A stretch of DNA of 39,615 nt. Source: Thermoproteati archaeon (GTDB lineage Archaea > Thermoproteota > Thermoprotei_A > Marsarchaeales > UBA168). The stretch covers positions 1 through 39,615 of the forward strand of contig JAGDXE010000001.1 in NCBI GenBank assembly GCA_023256375.1, read 5' to 3'. Numbering within the stretch: position 1 is the stretch's first letter; each line of letters starts with the position of its first letter. Below the pieces are notes generated by a model that did no database searches, was not told where the DNA came from, and saw only the letters and a list, made by a program, of their open reading frames with translations. Shown here piece by piece: positions 1-9,241 of the stretch. The position numbers and the translations under genes are program-made.

Positions 1-60
1 GCGGGCAAATCGGGCGTGCCCCACCCTACCGCTACCGCATAAAATTATTAATAAATCTTT
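1..60 (-). mobile_element. Truncated IS605-type tnpB 3'-tail remnant plus upstream AT-rich segment (repeat copy A, runs off window start)
   Basis: Positions 2-37 are identical to 38462-38497, and 38-55 are identical to 38500-38517. The reverse complement encodes VAVGWGTPDLP, typical of the TnpB C-terminal tail. Confidence 0.6.
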
Positions 61-141
61 ATTATTAGGGGGAAATCCGCCTATCTCCTCCCTGAAGGTC
101 GGACTTTTACTGCTTCCCCTAAACCCCTAACTTTCCTATAA

Positions 142-1020
142 CTATTCTATCGGCATGCGCCAATCGATATTAATAGTTGCACCACCTACTTTTCCTATGG
201 GAGGGGCCTTCCGTTTATGATCGGATTTTATGACTAATGAGGAATAGCGCTTTACGCTCTCTACGGGCAAACCCAGAATCGCGGCTATCCTTTCCTCGGG
301 GTACCTTTGATCCACGCGATAATAAAGAAGCCTGTCCAAAACCTCGTAGGATAAGCCAAGTTCAGATTGAGCTGTTTTTCCTTTTATTAGTTGAGGCGAC
401 GGAGGCTTAAGCCATATTCTTTTTGGTAATCCGACCTTAGAAGACATAAATCTCACCTGAGATTTATATAGGTCTCCGATAGGAAGAAAATCAGCACCGC
501 TGTCACCATATTTTGTAGTATATCCTAATAATAACTCCGATTTATCACTCGTACCCATTACCTGAGCCTTGCCTAAGGAGTTAGCAACGGCGTAAAGCAA
601 TATCATTCTTATCCTAGCCTTTACATTTGCAAGCGCAATCTGATTCCCCGAGATCTCTGGTAGGGCCGCTACAAAAATATTTATTAAAGGGGTTATTTCT
701 TTTTCTACCAGCTTTACCTGCAACAATTCGGCTACGGCGTGAGCGTCTTCAATATCGTAATCTGGGGTTGTGCCCTGTTCGGGTAAGAAAAGGGCGACTA
801 CGTTTTCCTTCCCAAGCGCCTGAACGCCCAAGTAAAGGCTTAGAGAACTGTCCACCCCTCCAGATAACCCAATTACTATTTTTTCCGCTCCCGTATTCGC
901 GAGGTGCCACTTTATTTCGTTTATTATATCTTTTTCTGCTTCACGCCAATCGAATCTTAATTCATCAGGTAAAGGATATTCCCCTCCAGCTTGCCTTTCA
1001 TCAGGTAATTTTTCACTCAC
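142..1020 (-). CDS. nadE: NAD synthetase, ammonia-ligase domain
   Basis: SGGVDSS P-loop pyrophosphatase motif; GTSDKSELLLGYTTKYGDSGADFLPIGDLYKSQV NadE signature. Confidence 0.95.
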   Translation of the reverse strand: MSEKLPDERQAGGEYPLPDELRFDWREAEKDIINEIKWHLANTGAEKIVIGLSGGVDSSLSLYLGVQALGKENVVALFLPEQGTTPDYDIEDAHAVAELLQVKLVEKEITPLINIFVAALPEISGNQIALANVKARIRMILLYAVANSLGKAQVMGTSDKSELLLGYTTKYGDSGADFLPIGDLYKSQVRFMSSKVGLPKRIWLKPPSPQLIKGKTAQSELGLSYEVLDRLLYYRVDQRYPEERIAAILGLPVESVKRYSSLVIKSDHKRKAPPIGKVGGATINIDWRMPIE

Positions 1021-1904
1021 ATTGTACCACCTTCCCTCATTTCCTTGAACGCGGCTTCATAATCCTTTATAACTTCCTCTCTTTCCTCTTTTAACATGGG
1101 GTTTATTTCCCGGAACTTCCTTTCCTTGTACAGGTCCAAGTCAGCCATAACCAAAGATTCCTCCCTCAAAGGGGCACCCGCTATTGAGTTACCCTCGAAG
1201 TCTATAACTTCGCTACCTCCCCAAAAATTGACCATATCTTGACTTCCTGCCTGATTAACAAAAACTACGTACAACGCATTTTCTATTGCGCGAGCAACTA
1301 GAAGGGAGTGGGTCATTTTAGGCTTTTGAAGCGTCTTAGGAGAGCTGGCTATTGCAAATACCACTTGAGCCCCCCTTGTAGCAGCTATTCTAACGCTTAA
1401 AGGCTGCCAATAATCTTCGCATATTACAACGCCTGCTTTAAATAAGCCAGCTTTACTAGATAAATCGTAAATGGGAACACCTGAGCCAGGCGCAAACCAC
1501 CTACTTTCTTCAAACATCCCATACGTAGGTAAATAAAGTTTCCTGTAAGAGCTAACTTTTTTACCGAGCCAATTAGCCTTAATCACACCGCCGTTACCAA
1601 GTATCATTGCCGCATTGTAAAGAGTCCCCATGAAATCTTCTTCTACCATACCCAGTACTACGTTAATATCTTTGGCTAATTCAGCAAGCTTTTTTAGATT
1701 AGGATTAGACTTTTCGGCAACATCAAAAAAAATTCCCTGAGAAAGGTAACCAGCAGTAGCTAGTTCAGGAAATACAATTACATCAGCGGCATTTTTGACG
1801 GCCGCTTCAGTAAATGAGTATATCTTCTGAAAGTTACCCTCTACGTCCCCCATTTTAGGGGCTATTTGGGCTAAAGCGACTCTAATTCTGTCGGGCGCCG
1901 ACAT
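1017..1904 (-). CDS. Nitrilase-superfamily glutaminase/amidohydrolase, probable partner of NadE
   Basis: Glu-Lys-Cys triad contexts FPELATAGY, YRKLYLPTYGMFEESRWF, VVICEDYW; 4-nt overlap with nadE. Confidence 0.85.
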   Translation of the reverse strand: MSAPDRIRVALAQIAPKMGDVEGNFQKIYSFTEAAVKNAADVIVFPELATAGYLSQGIFFDVAEKSNPNLKKLAELAKDINVVLGMVEEDFMGTLYNAAMILGNGGVIKANWLGKKVSSYRKLYLPTYGMFEESRWFAPGSGVPIYDLSSKAGLFKAGVVICEDYWQPLSVRIAATRGAQVVFAIASSPKTLQKPKMTHSLLVARAIENALYVVFVNQAGSQDMVNFWGGSEVIDFEGNSIAGAPLREESLVMADLDLYKERKFREINPMLKEEREEVIKDYEAAFKEMREGGTM

Positions 1905-1955
1905 TTCATCATTAAATTAAAACAGCATAAAAAGCTATGTTGGAAAACTACGAGA

Positions 1956-2639
1956 TCATTGGAGTAACTTACTTTGCATATTTTCTGCGCCGTCGAATTC
2001 AGCGTCTAATAGTTGGCTTATTATTGATGCCTTACCCTTGCCTATACCATCTATTTGAGTAAGTTCGCCCTCAGACGCCTTCATAACCGAGCGCACACTA
2101 CCAAAATACTTCAGCAACCTCTCTGCTAATTCCTTGCCAATTCCAGGTAATCCCTCAACAACATATATTTGCCTTTCCTTAGTAGATAATATCTTAGGTT
2201 TTTGCCTAATTTCGTATTTTCCCTCATGATTTTCCCAGACCCTATGAGAAATAACCGTAATTAGCTCCGCAGTGTCTTTCATGCTAGATGTAAAGAGGGG
2301 AACTAGACCGTCGTCTAAGGCGATAGCTACTAGCGCCCCCCAATACGCGCGTGGATTTCTCCGCCAAGCAATTGCTGACGCGAAATCGCCTTCAACTACA
2401 AGAAGGGCAGTTTGGTACACGCCCTTAAGCCTTTTAGCCTGTTCAAGCAGCCTCCCATCAAATAGAGATTTCACAAAATCCGCCGCTGATTTCCTTTCTA
2501 TTGCTGTTTTGTTATCTATTACGTAGTCACCTATTGTAAGTTGCTTAATTTCAACCGGCAATCCGCGTTCGGCTAGTAATTCGACGATTTCCAGTGGTTC
2601 CCTTGTATCAACAAATAATTTAGGCCCTTCTTCATCCAT
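1956..2639 (-). CDS. xpf: XPF/ERCC4-family nuclease (short, helicase-less form)
   Basis: ERKSAADFVKSLFDGRL nuclease motif (ERKxxxD) and C-terminal HhH2 (LPGIGKELAERLLKYFGS, IDGIGKGKASII). Confidence 0.9.
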   Translation of the reverse strand: MDEEGPKLFVDTREPLEIVELLAERGLPVEIKQLTIGDYVIDNKTAIERKSAADFVKSLFDGRLLEQAKRLKGVYQTALLVVEGDFASAIAWRRNPRAYWGALVAIALDDGLVPLFTSSMKDTAELITVISHRVWENHEGKYEIRQKPKILSTKERQIYVVEGLPGIGKELAERLLKYFGSVRSVMKASEGELTQIDGIGKGKASIISQLLDAEFDGAENMQSKLLQ

Positions 2640-2775
2640 ATTCAGAAATCTCGATGACTTATTTTGTTATCGCTCCGGATGATTATAGCCATAACTTCAA
2701 TGGCGATTACTTAATACTACTTCCCTCACCCATTACTGGCATTCGATACTTGCTAAAGGATCGAAGCCCTCCTAT

Positions 2776-4260
2776 TTACTCATGGCTATCAAGCTCGGAC
2801 GCGGGCCTTAAAGATTGTAAGAAATACTTAGAGTAAGCTCTAACTCTTTTGTCAATTACGTACATTGATGCGAAATAAACTACGGCGGCTACAAACACAT
2901 CCAGTATTATTATATATGAATGAGATCTCGGCAACAGCAACAAAATAAAGCTCATAATAATTGAAGATAAAACAGACCGCAAGAATGAATCCAAAGGAAA
3001 GATTCCCCTAATTCTTTTGCCAGCAATAAAAATTCTACCCGTTAGCATTAGCATTGAACCGATCAAGATCGCGAACGCCATCCCTACTGCCCCAAAGCGT
3101 ACCGCTAATACCCACATAACCGGGGCCATCACTGCTAGTACTGTGGCTTGCATTAAAAGGCCTTGAAAAAACTTACTTTGAAAAAGTTGCCTAGAAGTTA
3201 ACTCAATTTTCTCGCTCCCGTAGATTAGCGAGTCAAAGAAGGAGAAGAAACTCGATGAAATAAAGTAAGCGATGGCTAGGAGCAATAACGGCCATTTTGA
3301 AACCAAAGCATAATGCTTTGAAAAAATTGATAGAAGGGGGGAGGAAAAAATTATCAGGCCAAAAACCATTGGAACAGAGAAAATTAATATAAGCGCTAGC
3401 ACATCTCTGCTGGCTTTCTTGTCCTCACCACCCGCCCTTAATATGTGGGGGTACAATGCTGTTGATAAAGAGGAAACCGGATTTAACTGCCTAGCAAGTA
3501 ATAATGCTATGGCATAAGTGCCTAGCTCGGTTTCCGAAATTATACCTAAAAAATACTTATCCAATCCCCCGTAAAAATACGATATTATCGCTGAAAACGC
3601 AACAAGCCAAGATAAAGATAACCACTTTTTGATGCGCTGAAAATCCCACATTGTTTTTTCATGAACTATTTTTCTGAGCTTGACGTACGCGTAAACTACG
3701 CTGGTAAGATATGCCGCGCTAATCGAGATCTCAGCCCCAACCAGGCCCAGCCTGAACGAGAGCACCAAAAAAAATGCAGCAACTATCTTTATAATGTCAC
3801 CAAGCAGTTCCATACCAGCTAGCGACTGTGGGCTAAGCGCATTAATCGTTGAAGTCATAGACGAAAGCGTAAAAGTAAGAATTATTATAGGAGAAGCGGC
3901 TAGCAGCGCTAAATCAGAAATATGGCCTTGCCCAGCAAAATAACTAGCCATAATAACATACATTACGAGAAAAGGCACTGACATTACTAGGTTAAAGGTA
4001 AGCGAAACGTATGCACCCCCTCTGCCAGTTGCTACGTCTCTTGTAGACCAGTATGGTATTACACCCGCAAAAAATATAAAAAATGCCAAGGTACCGTTTA
4101 TAAAATATACCCCACCAAAACTTGATTGAGTCAGATTACGGGCCAAAAGCCACATAAAATAAAGACCGGTAAAAGCGGTAGCCACCTTAGATAAAAACAC
4201 TACCAGGCCGGAATACCTAAGGCGAACTCTTTGACCCGTATTTGTCTTGCTGGTCATCAT
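2776..4260 (-). CDS. Polysaccharide-biosynthesis / MATE-like flippase membrane protein
   Basis: About 12-14 hydrophobic segments; N-terminal pattern typical of RfbX/Wzx-like flippases. Confidence 0.7.
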   Translation of the reverse strand: MMTSKTNTGQRVRLRYSGLVVFLSKVATAFTGLYFMWLLARNLTQSSFGGVYFINGTLAFFIFFAGVIPYWSTRDVATGRGGAYVSLTFNLVMSVPFLVMYVIMASYFAGQGHISDLALLAASPIIILTFTLSSMTSTINALSPQSLAGMELLGDIIKIVAAFFLVLSFRLGLVGAEISISAAYLTSVVYAYVKLRKIVHEKTMWDFQRIKKWLSLSWLVAFSAIISYFYGGLDKYFLGIISETELGTYAIALLLARQLNPVSSLSTALYPHILRAGGEDKKASRDVLALILIFSVPMVFGLIIFSSPLLSIFSKHYALVSKWPLLLLAIAYFISSSFFSFFDSLIYGSEKIELTSRQLFQSKFFQGLLMQATVLAVMAPVMWVLAVRFGAVGMAFAILIGSMLMLTGRIFIAGKRIRGIFPLDSFLRSVLSSIIMSFILLLLPRSHSYIIILDVFVAAVVYFASMYVIDKRVRAYSKYFLQSLRPASELDSHE

Positions 4261-4268
4261 CTTATCGC

Positions 4269-4946
4269 CTAATCTATTTTAATACTACTTTTAGTTTTAA
4301 GGAAAATTAAACAAGCTATCAATGAAACCGCAGCATTAGCTGTAAGCCTGCCATCGTAAAGCGAAACTTTAGGTCCCAAGCGCAAAGTTTCAGAGGGTAT
4401 CTTCCCCTTTTGAAAAGCTCCTACAACAAAGGCTAACTTCCCGCTCGGAAAGCTGATCGCGCTAAACGATTTTCCACCTTGTTCAAGGACGTAAACCGAG
4501 TACCCATTTTCGTTAAGAAACGCATTTAAATTAACCTTTTCTACCCATATTAGTGGTTCGTTGTCTAATGGCGCCCTGCCGTTAGTTAAAACCTGTTCCA
4601 TTAACCCTTTGAACTGGTCGTAATTCCTAGGTAGGCGCACGCCACGCTTAAAATGTAACAACCCAGCTGCATTTCTTAATTCGACTATTACGTCGAGGTA
4701 GCCGTCTAAATAAGCCGGGGAATCCATAGCTTCTATTAGGCATTGATGGACGATATCCGGTCTGCCCCTAGATTCGCGATCCTTAAGCGCGTTCATGTCC
4801 CACCCGTGAAGAGATACGTCTAATAAAATCTGGCCGGGCTTTTTATTTTTCTTATTGGCGCTAGAAATTACCTGCTTTCCTTTCCAAAGCTCTTCGGGAA
4901 CTAATTCCAACGAAGAATTTGCCAGTACAAGAAGATTATCCCCCAT
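4269..4946 (-). CDS. nep1: Nep1/Emg1-type SPOUT rRNA pseudouridine methyltransferase
   Basis: ILLDVSLHGWDM, RGRPDIVHQCLIEAMDSPAY, RLPRNYDQFKGLMEQ motifs. Confidence 0.88.
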   Translation of the reverse strand: MGDNLLVLANSSLELVPEELWKGKQVISSANKKNKKPGQILLDVSLHGWDMNALKDRESRGRPDIVHQCLIEAMDSPAYLDGYLDVIVELRNAAGLLHFKRGVRLPRNYDQFKGLMEQVLTNGRAPLDNEPLIWVEKVNLNAFLNENGYSVYVLEQGGKSFSAISFPSGKLAFVVGAFQKGKIPSETLRLGPKVSLYDGRLTANAAVSLIACLIFLKTKSSIKID

Positions 4947-4977
4947 AGGTAGCTCACCGCTAATTAAACGAAAAAAA

Positions 4978-7437
4978 TCAAGCTATATCAATTAATGGGG
5001 CTTGCTGTAACGGAAGGTTGCTGAGGGGCGGCGCTGGGTTTAACTTGTAAATAACGACTAGCACGAACCCACCTTCCTGGGGGACAAACGCAGCGTAAAC
5101 TAATTGAAACTTCGTAAGGGGGGGATACTGGGCTAGATTACTGTACAAAAGTGAGTCCTGCGCGTACGTCGAACCGTAACTACTCATAACCGAGGCTAAA
5201 TATTGGTAGTTCATGAAATAGGGTATGAACTGGTTTGGATATATGAACGGATCCATTAGCATCTGATAAAGAAATGTATTATAATAAGGAACTTCTTGTG
5301 GCGTTGTCCAGAATATGCCATCATACTTCGGGTTATCCGCTATCCACTGCGAGGCCGTATAGCTCGTCTCATTCTTCTGCTTGGCTAATTGCGCAATTAG
5401 TGGCGCCTTAGTTACGTTTGTTTCGTATACTGTCCCATTGCGGTTAAATATTATAAGGTCGCCATCAGATAAGTTCGCTACAGTCGTATAACCATAATTG
5501 CTGAGGTAAGGATTACTCATAGGTATGGTAAAATCATAACCAAAATTCGAAGCGATTTGGACGTAGGTCGTATTCAGGTAATGCGAGACTTTGCTCGAAT
5601 TCCAACCCAATATTGTCATCATAGCTGTACTCTTGCCTATATCGCCGATTCCTATCGGAAGGGCAGTACCTGGATAAACTTGACCTCCATACGTCCAATA
5701 CCCGAAAGCTTCTGTGGTAACTACGTATTGCGCGCCTAGCTTATACAATACGTCGTATGCTTCAGTCTGATTGCCCATAAACGCCTGAGCCACTTGCCTT
5801 ATCCTGGCCGTGCTTATAGTTGCCCCGTCATTTAGTTCGGCCCTGTCAGCAACCGTATTAATCCAATAGCCGTAATCCCACCAAGAGGCCACAACAGCGT
5901 TTTTAGGGGTGTTAGTTTTTAGCCATTCTAGAGACTGAAGCCAACTCGTATCTATTGCCGATGTACCTAACCCCGTATCAATCATGGGTGGCATCGCCGC
6001 GTCATCGTAAGCTGGTTTTACCGAATAAAACGCTACGCCAACTAATACTAGGCCTAATACTACGGTTGCCCCTATTCCCCTATTATGAATGCTCACGGAC
6101 CGCATTAAGGCGCTGAACAATTTTTCTAACGCGTAAGCGCTCCCGATTATAGCTGGGATATCCAAAAGCTGATCTAGTCTTACCATCGAGGCCTGCGCGT
6201 AAATACCCATGAAAATCATCAGAGCGAAAAGCAAGTTCAAATCAGTCCTATTTTTAAGCAACAAATATACTGCAAAGGGTATTAATGGAAGAATAAAGAG
6301 GTAATCCTGATAAAACGATACCCAACTACTTAGTTCCTGCTCGCCGACCGTCGTCTCGATACCAGTTGCTGAAAACGGGTTAATAACGGTGGCTAATCTT
6401 CCAGAAGGAAATAAATGCAGGTACGGAATTTCTGCCCCAACGAAAAGTATGATGAATGAACCAGTTAACAAGATTAAAGTAGCCATAGATAGGGCGTGAA
6501 GGCGTTCTTTTGACGCTTTAGCCCACGTAGCATAAATAACTATTAGCAGGATTGCAGACAGAGGCATTATCCACGCCGAAAAAGAGCGAAGCCACGTTGC
6601 ACCTTCGGGCAGCAACATGGCAGGCAAAACTGCAGAGGGCACCAATACAGACATTAAGACCTGCCCTTTAATATCATCAATTCTTTCTAGCAAAACCATG
6701 CCTATGGCAAAGATCGCAATTGCATTCATTATATATAAATATCCTCCCCAGACAGACCCGGAAAAGCCAATGAGGAGGCCTGCCACTAACCCGTATAGTG
6801 GTTTGCTTTCCTTATAAGCTATAACAAAAAACGTGAGACCTATCATCCAAAGAAAAACCGCGATCGGCTCCCCGTCTATGTGACCTGCCATACTTCTATT
6901 TATCATGGCGGGCGCAAGCACGCCAAGCGCCGCCGCGAGTATACCAGCTTTCCTATTAAATAAGATTTTTCCGAGGGGATAAAGCAATACCACGGTAAAA
7001 GCACCAAGCACTGCTGGCATATAAATAATTATTTGACCAACAGTTGGATAAAGGTCGAAAAAGCGCGCTACCCAATAAGTAAACGTTGAGAAATAAGCTA
7101 TGCCTACCATATAATTGGCGGTAACATCTCTGCCGGGGAACCAAGTGGAGGTGTCATTCCAATACGCGTAGTGAAGTGTAGGGTAAATAGATGAAAAGAA
7201 AGATGAAGTACCATACTCAACGAGGCGCAGCGTAACCAAGTAGTGAAAGAAGGGATCCAGAGTGGCGATTGCCCACGGAAAAGCGATTGGCATGTCGCTG
7301 CTTTGAACATAAACCAGGGGCTCAAGCCTTTCTGCTAAAGCAACGAAAAAAATTACAACTAGTAATAGGAAATCAATGATCGGAGAAGTGAATACCCGTT
7401 TCAGATCGTAACTCAAATCGCTGTTAAAAGTCCTCAA
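4978..7437 (-). CDS. aglB: Oligosaccharyltransferase AglB/STT3
   Basis: WWDYGYW catalytic motif, multiple TM segments, 819 aa. Confidence 0.93.
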   Translation of the reverse strand: MRTFNSDLSYDLKRVFTSPIIDFLLLVVIFFVALAERLEPLVYVQSSDMPIAFPWAIATLDPFFHYLVTLRLVEYGTSSFFSSIYPTLHYAYWNDTSTWFPGRDVTANYMVGIAYFSTFTYWVARFFDLYPTVGQIIIYMPAVLGAFTVVLLYPLGKILFNRKAGILAAALGVLAPAMINRSMAGHIDGEPIAVFLWMIGLTFFVIAYKESKPLYGLVAGLLIGFSGSVWGGYLYIMNAIAIFAIGMVLLERIDDIKGQVLMSVLVPSAVLPAMLLPEGATWLRSFSAWIMPLSAILLIVIYATWAKASKERLHALSMATLILLTGSFIILFVGAEIPYLHLFPSGRLATVINPFSATGIETTVGEQELSSWVSFYQDYLFILPLIPFAVYLLLKNRTDLNLLFALMIFMGIYAQASMVRLDQLLDIPAIIGSAYALEKLFSALMRSVSIHNRGIGATVVLGLVLVGVAFYSVKPAYDDAAMPPMIDTGLGTSAIDTSWLQSLEWLKTNTPKNAVVASWWDYGYWINTVADRAELNDGATISTARIRQVAQAFMGNQTEAYDVLYKLGAQYVVTTEAFGYWTYGGQVYPGTALPIGIGDIGKSTAMMTILGWNSSKVSHYLNTTYVQIASNFGYDFTIPMSNPYLSNYGYTTVANLSDGDLIIFNRNGTVYETNVTKAPLIAQLAKQKNETSYTASQWIADNPKYDGIFWTTPQEVPYYNTFLYQMLMDPFIYPNQFIPYFMNYQYLASVMSSYGSTYAQDSLLYSNLAQYPPLTKFQLVYAAFVPQEGGFVLVVIYKLNPAPPLSNLPLQQAPLIDIA

Positions 7438-7719
7438 GTTAAAAATATACTTTGAATTACTTAAAAACCTTAGCCTTGCATGATAAACAAGTCTACCTCT
7501 AACCTATTACAAGCACTGAGCTACTCCTCAGCTTAAGCATTGAAGCCTTCTACCCACCTCCAAGCCTTTAACGTAGCCTTAAAGTTAATGCGGTGGTCGG
7601 AGACCGTCTGCCAAGACCCTAGAGATTAAGTATTTAAAATCGATGAGGTTGCAAACAGAAACAAAAAGTTTAGAGGAGTACCATGCCCTTCACTACGCGC
7701 CGCCCGAAAATAAGACCCT

Positions 7720-8331
7720 CTATTTATAGCGAGCAAGCTGGCCTTTTAAGAAAATCCTTCTATATTCAATGGATACCTTTCTCATTTCCTTGTAACCACA
7801 AGTATTGCACCGCAAAACCCCATCGTGATCGTGATTTAAAGTGGACCCACATTTAGAACACCTGGCGCTAATTACTCCTAAGTCCGGGTCGGATATTGAT
7901 ACTTGCATCGGAACCCAATTCGTTATTAACTTTACTTTTATTACATCTCCTGGCTTAACGAGCTCGCTCACCGCCCTTGCCCTTCTAATACCTCCATTGC
8001 TTATATGGAGGAGCGCTGAAAAAGGATATAATCTACCTAAAGAACCAGGAACATAAATAGTGATTTGTGCAAAGTTTTTCTTTACGTCGTCCACTATACC
8101 TAAAAATTTATCTCCAACTTTAAGCGATTCAGGAGCTAACTTTTTAATTGGTTTTATCCATACGTAATGATTTGCCATATCATATTCTGGAACTCCTATC
8201 TTTGAAGAATAGACGCCGCCTCCTTCTTCATAAGACATCGCTTTGGCAGAAAACTCCTCTATTGTAGATATATAGAAACCAGGCATCAACAACCCTTTAG
8301 GTAAAGACCTTCTCTTTTTTGGGCGCGGCAC
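7720..8331 (-). CDS. csl4: Exosome subunit Csl4
   Basis: N-terminal LMPGFYISTIEEF, S1-like domain, C-terminal zinc ribbon CSKCGSTL...CNTCGY; GTG start overlaps the S27e stop. Confidence 0.9.
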   Translation of the reverse strand: MPRPKKRRSLPKGLLMPGFYISTIEEFSAKAMSYEEGGGVYSSKIGVPEYDMANHYVWIKPIKKLAPESLKVGDKFLGIVDDVKKNFAQITIYVPGSLGRLYPFSALLHISNGGIRRARAVSELVKPGDVIKVKLITNWVPMQVSISDPDLGVISARCSKCGSTLNHDHDGVLRCNTCGYKEMRKVSIEYRRIFLKGQLARYK

Positions 8332-8534
8332 TAACTATCATCCTTATTTTGCGTTTGAATAATTTCGGCTAAAATTTTAACTTTTCCTCCCGTAGGCTTT
8401 GCCAATAAAGATCCACAAATTTTGCACTTTATTTCGGTAGTAGCGTGAGAATAAATCAAAGTTTCGGCCCCGCAGTCCTTGCACTTAACCCTTATATAAG
8501 TAGACACCGGCTCAGGAACTTCTTCTAGTTTCAT
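8331..8534 (-). CDS. rps27e: Ribosomal protein S27e
   Basis: VKCKDCGAETLIYSHATTEIKCKICGSLLAKPTGGKV. Confidence 0.95.
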   Translation of the reverse strand: MKLEEVPEPVSTYIRVKCKDCGAETLIYSHATTEIKCKICGSLLAKPTGGKVKILAEIIQTQNKDDS

Positions 8535-8535
8535 T

Positions 8536-8814
8536 TTAACGCGCTACCTCTGCTTTTCTAAGCCTAATGCCAGTAGTCATTGAGATCCTACCGCATTTGC
8601 TGCACTCAAGTTTCAAAGCAACTTTTTTTGTTGTCTTCGCAAATTTTTTCTGGACTGGCTTTCTAGACCCACCGTATCCCTTCAACCTTCTTGCATGTCT
8701 CCTTTCACCTTCCTTTAGGGGGCTTCTTTTACCAGCTTTATATATACTAACCTTATGAAGGGTATACGTCTTACACTTAGGGCAGTACTTCATCAAGGTT
8801 GACGGGATTTCCAA
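8536..8814 (-). CDS. rpl44e: Ribosomal protein L44e
   Basis: [42 protein letters not shown]-terminal CSKCG. Confidence 0.96.
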   Translation of the reverse strand: MEIPSTLMKYCPKCKTYTLHKVSIYKAGKRSPLKEGERRHARRLKGYGGSRKPVQKKFAKTTKKVALKLECSKCGRISMTTGIRLRKAEVAR

Positions 8815-9217
8815 TTCTAATTACTAATTTGATTTTTCCTTGACTTATTAAGTCTTCTGCAGTTCCAGTATTGATAGATATTATCTGGCCAGGCAAAAAA
8901 GTCCTATCTCCTACGCTGATTTCTTGAAGAACTTTAACCAAGCAAGTACCCCCGCCGTAGAGGGTTTTCCTAATGCCTTCTTGGAGAATTTCTTCTTCAG
9001 AAGACAACTCCCCCCTAGAGCCGCGAAAAATTTTCTCTAACCTTAGCTTGACTATTTCCCTTGCCAATTCACGAAGCATTTTATCGTAATAACTCAGCGC
9101 GTAACGCGATCTTGCGCTTTTAATCAACAATACTTGTCTTTTAGACAACGGTAGAAGGCTATCAGATGATAGCTCAGCATCAAGCGTGGACACAAGTTCT
9201 TCAAAGGCATTAGGCAA
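8777..9217 (-). CDS. Archaeal GINS-family replication protein
   Basis: [27 protein letters not shown] helical A-domain; position between L44e and PriS as in other archaea. Confidence 0.75.
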   Translation of the reverse strand: MPNAFEELVSTLDAELSSDSLLPLSKRQVLLIKSARSRYALSYYDKMLRELAREIVKLRLEKIFRGSRGELSSEEEILQEGIRKTLYGGGTCLVKVLQEISVGDRTFLPGQIISINTGTAEDLISQGKIKLVIRIGNPVNLDEVLP

Positions 9218-9241
9218 CTCCTATCTTGTATTTTACACTAC

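Noticed and set aside
627-1094. 155-aa plus-strand ORF overlapping nadE/nitrilase
   Set aside because: Shadow ORF antisense to two well-supported genes; low-complexity hydrophobic translation.
7630-7720. C/D box sRNA candidate around TCGATGAGG
   Set aside because: C box is imperfect and no convincing D box with kink-turn stem pairing was found.
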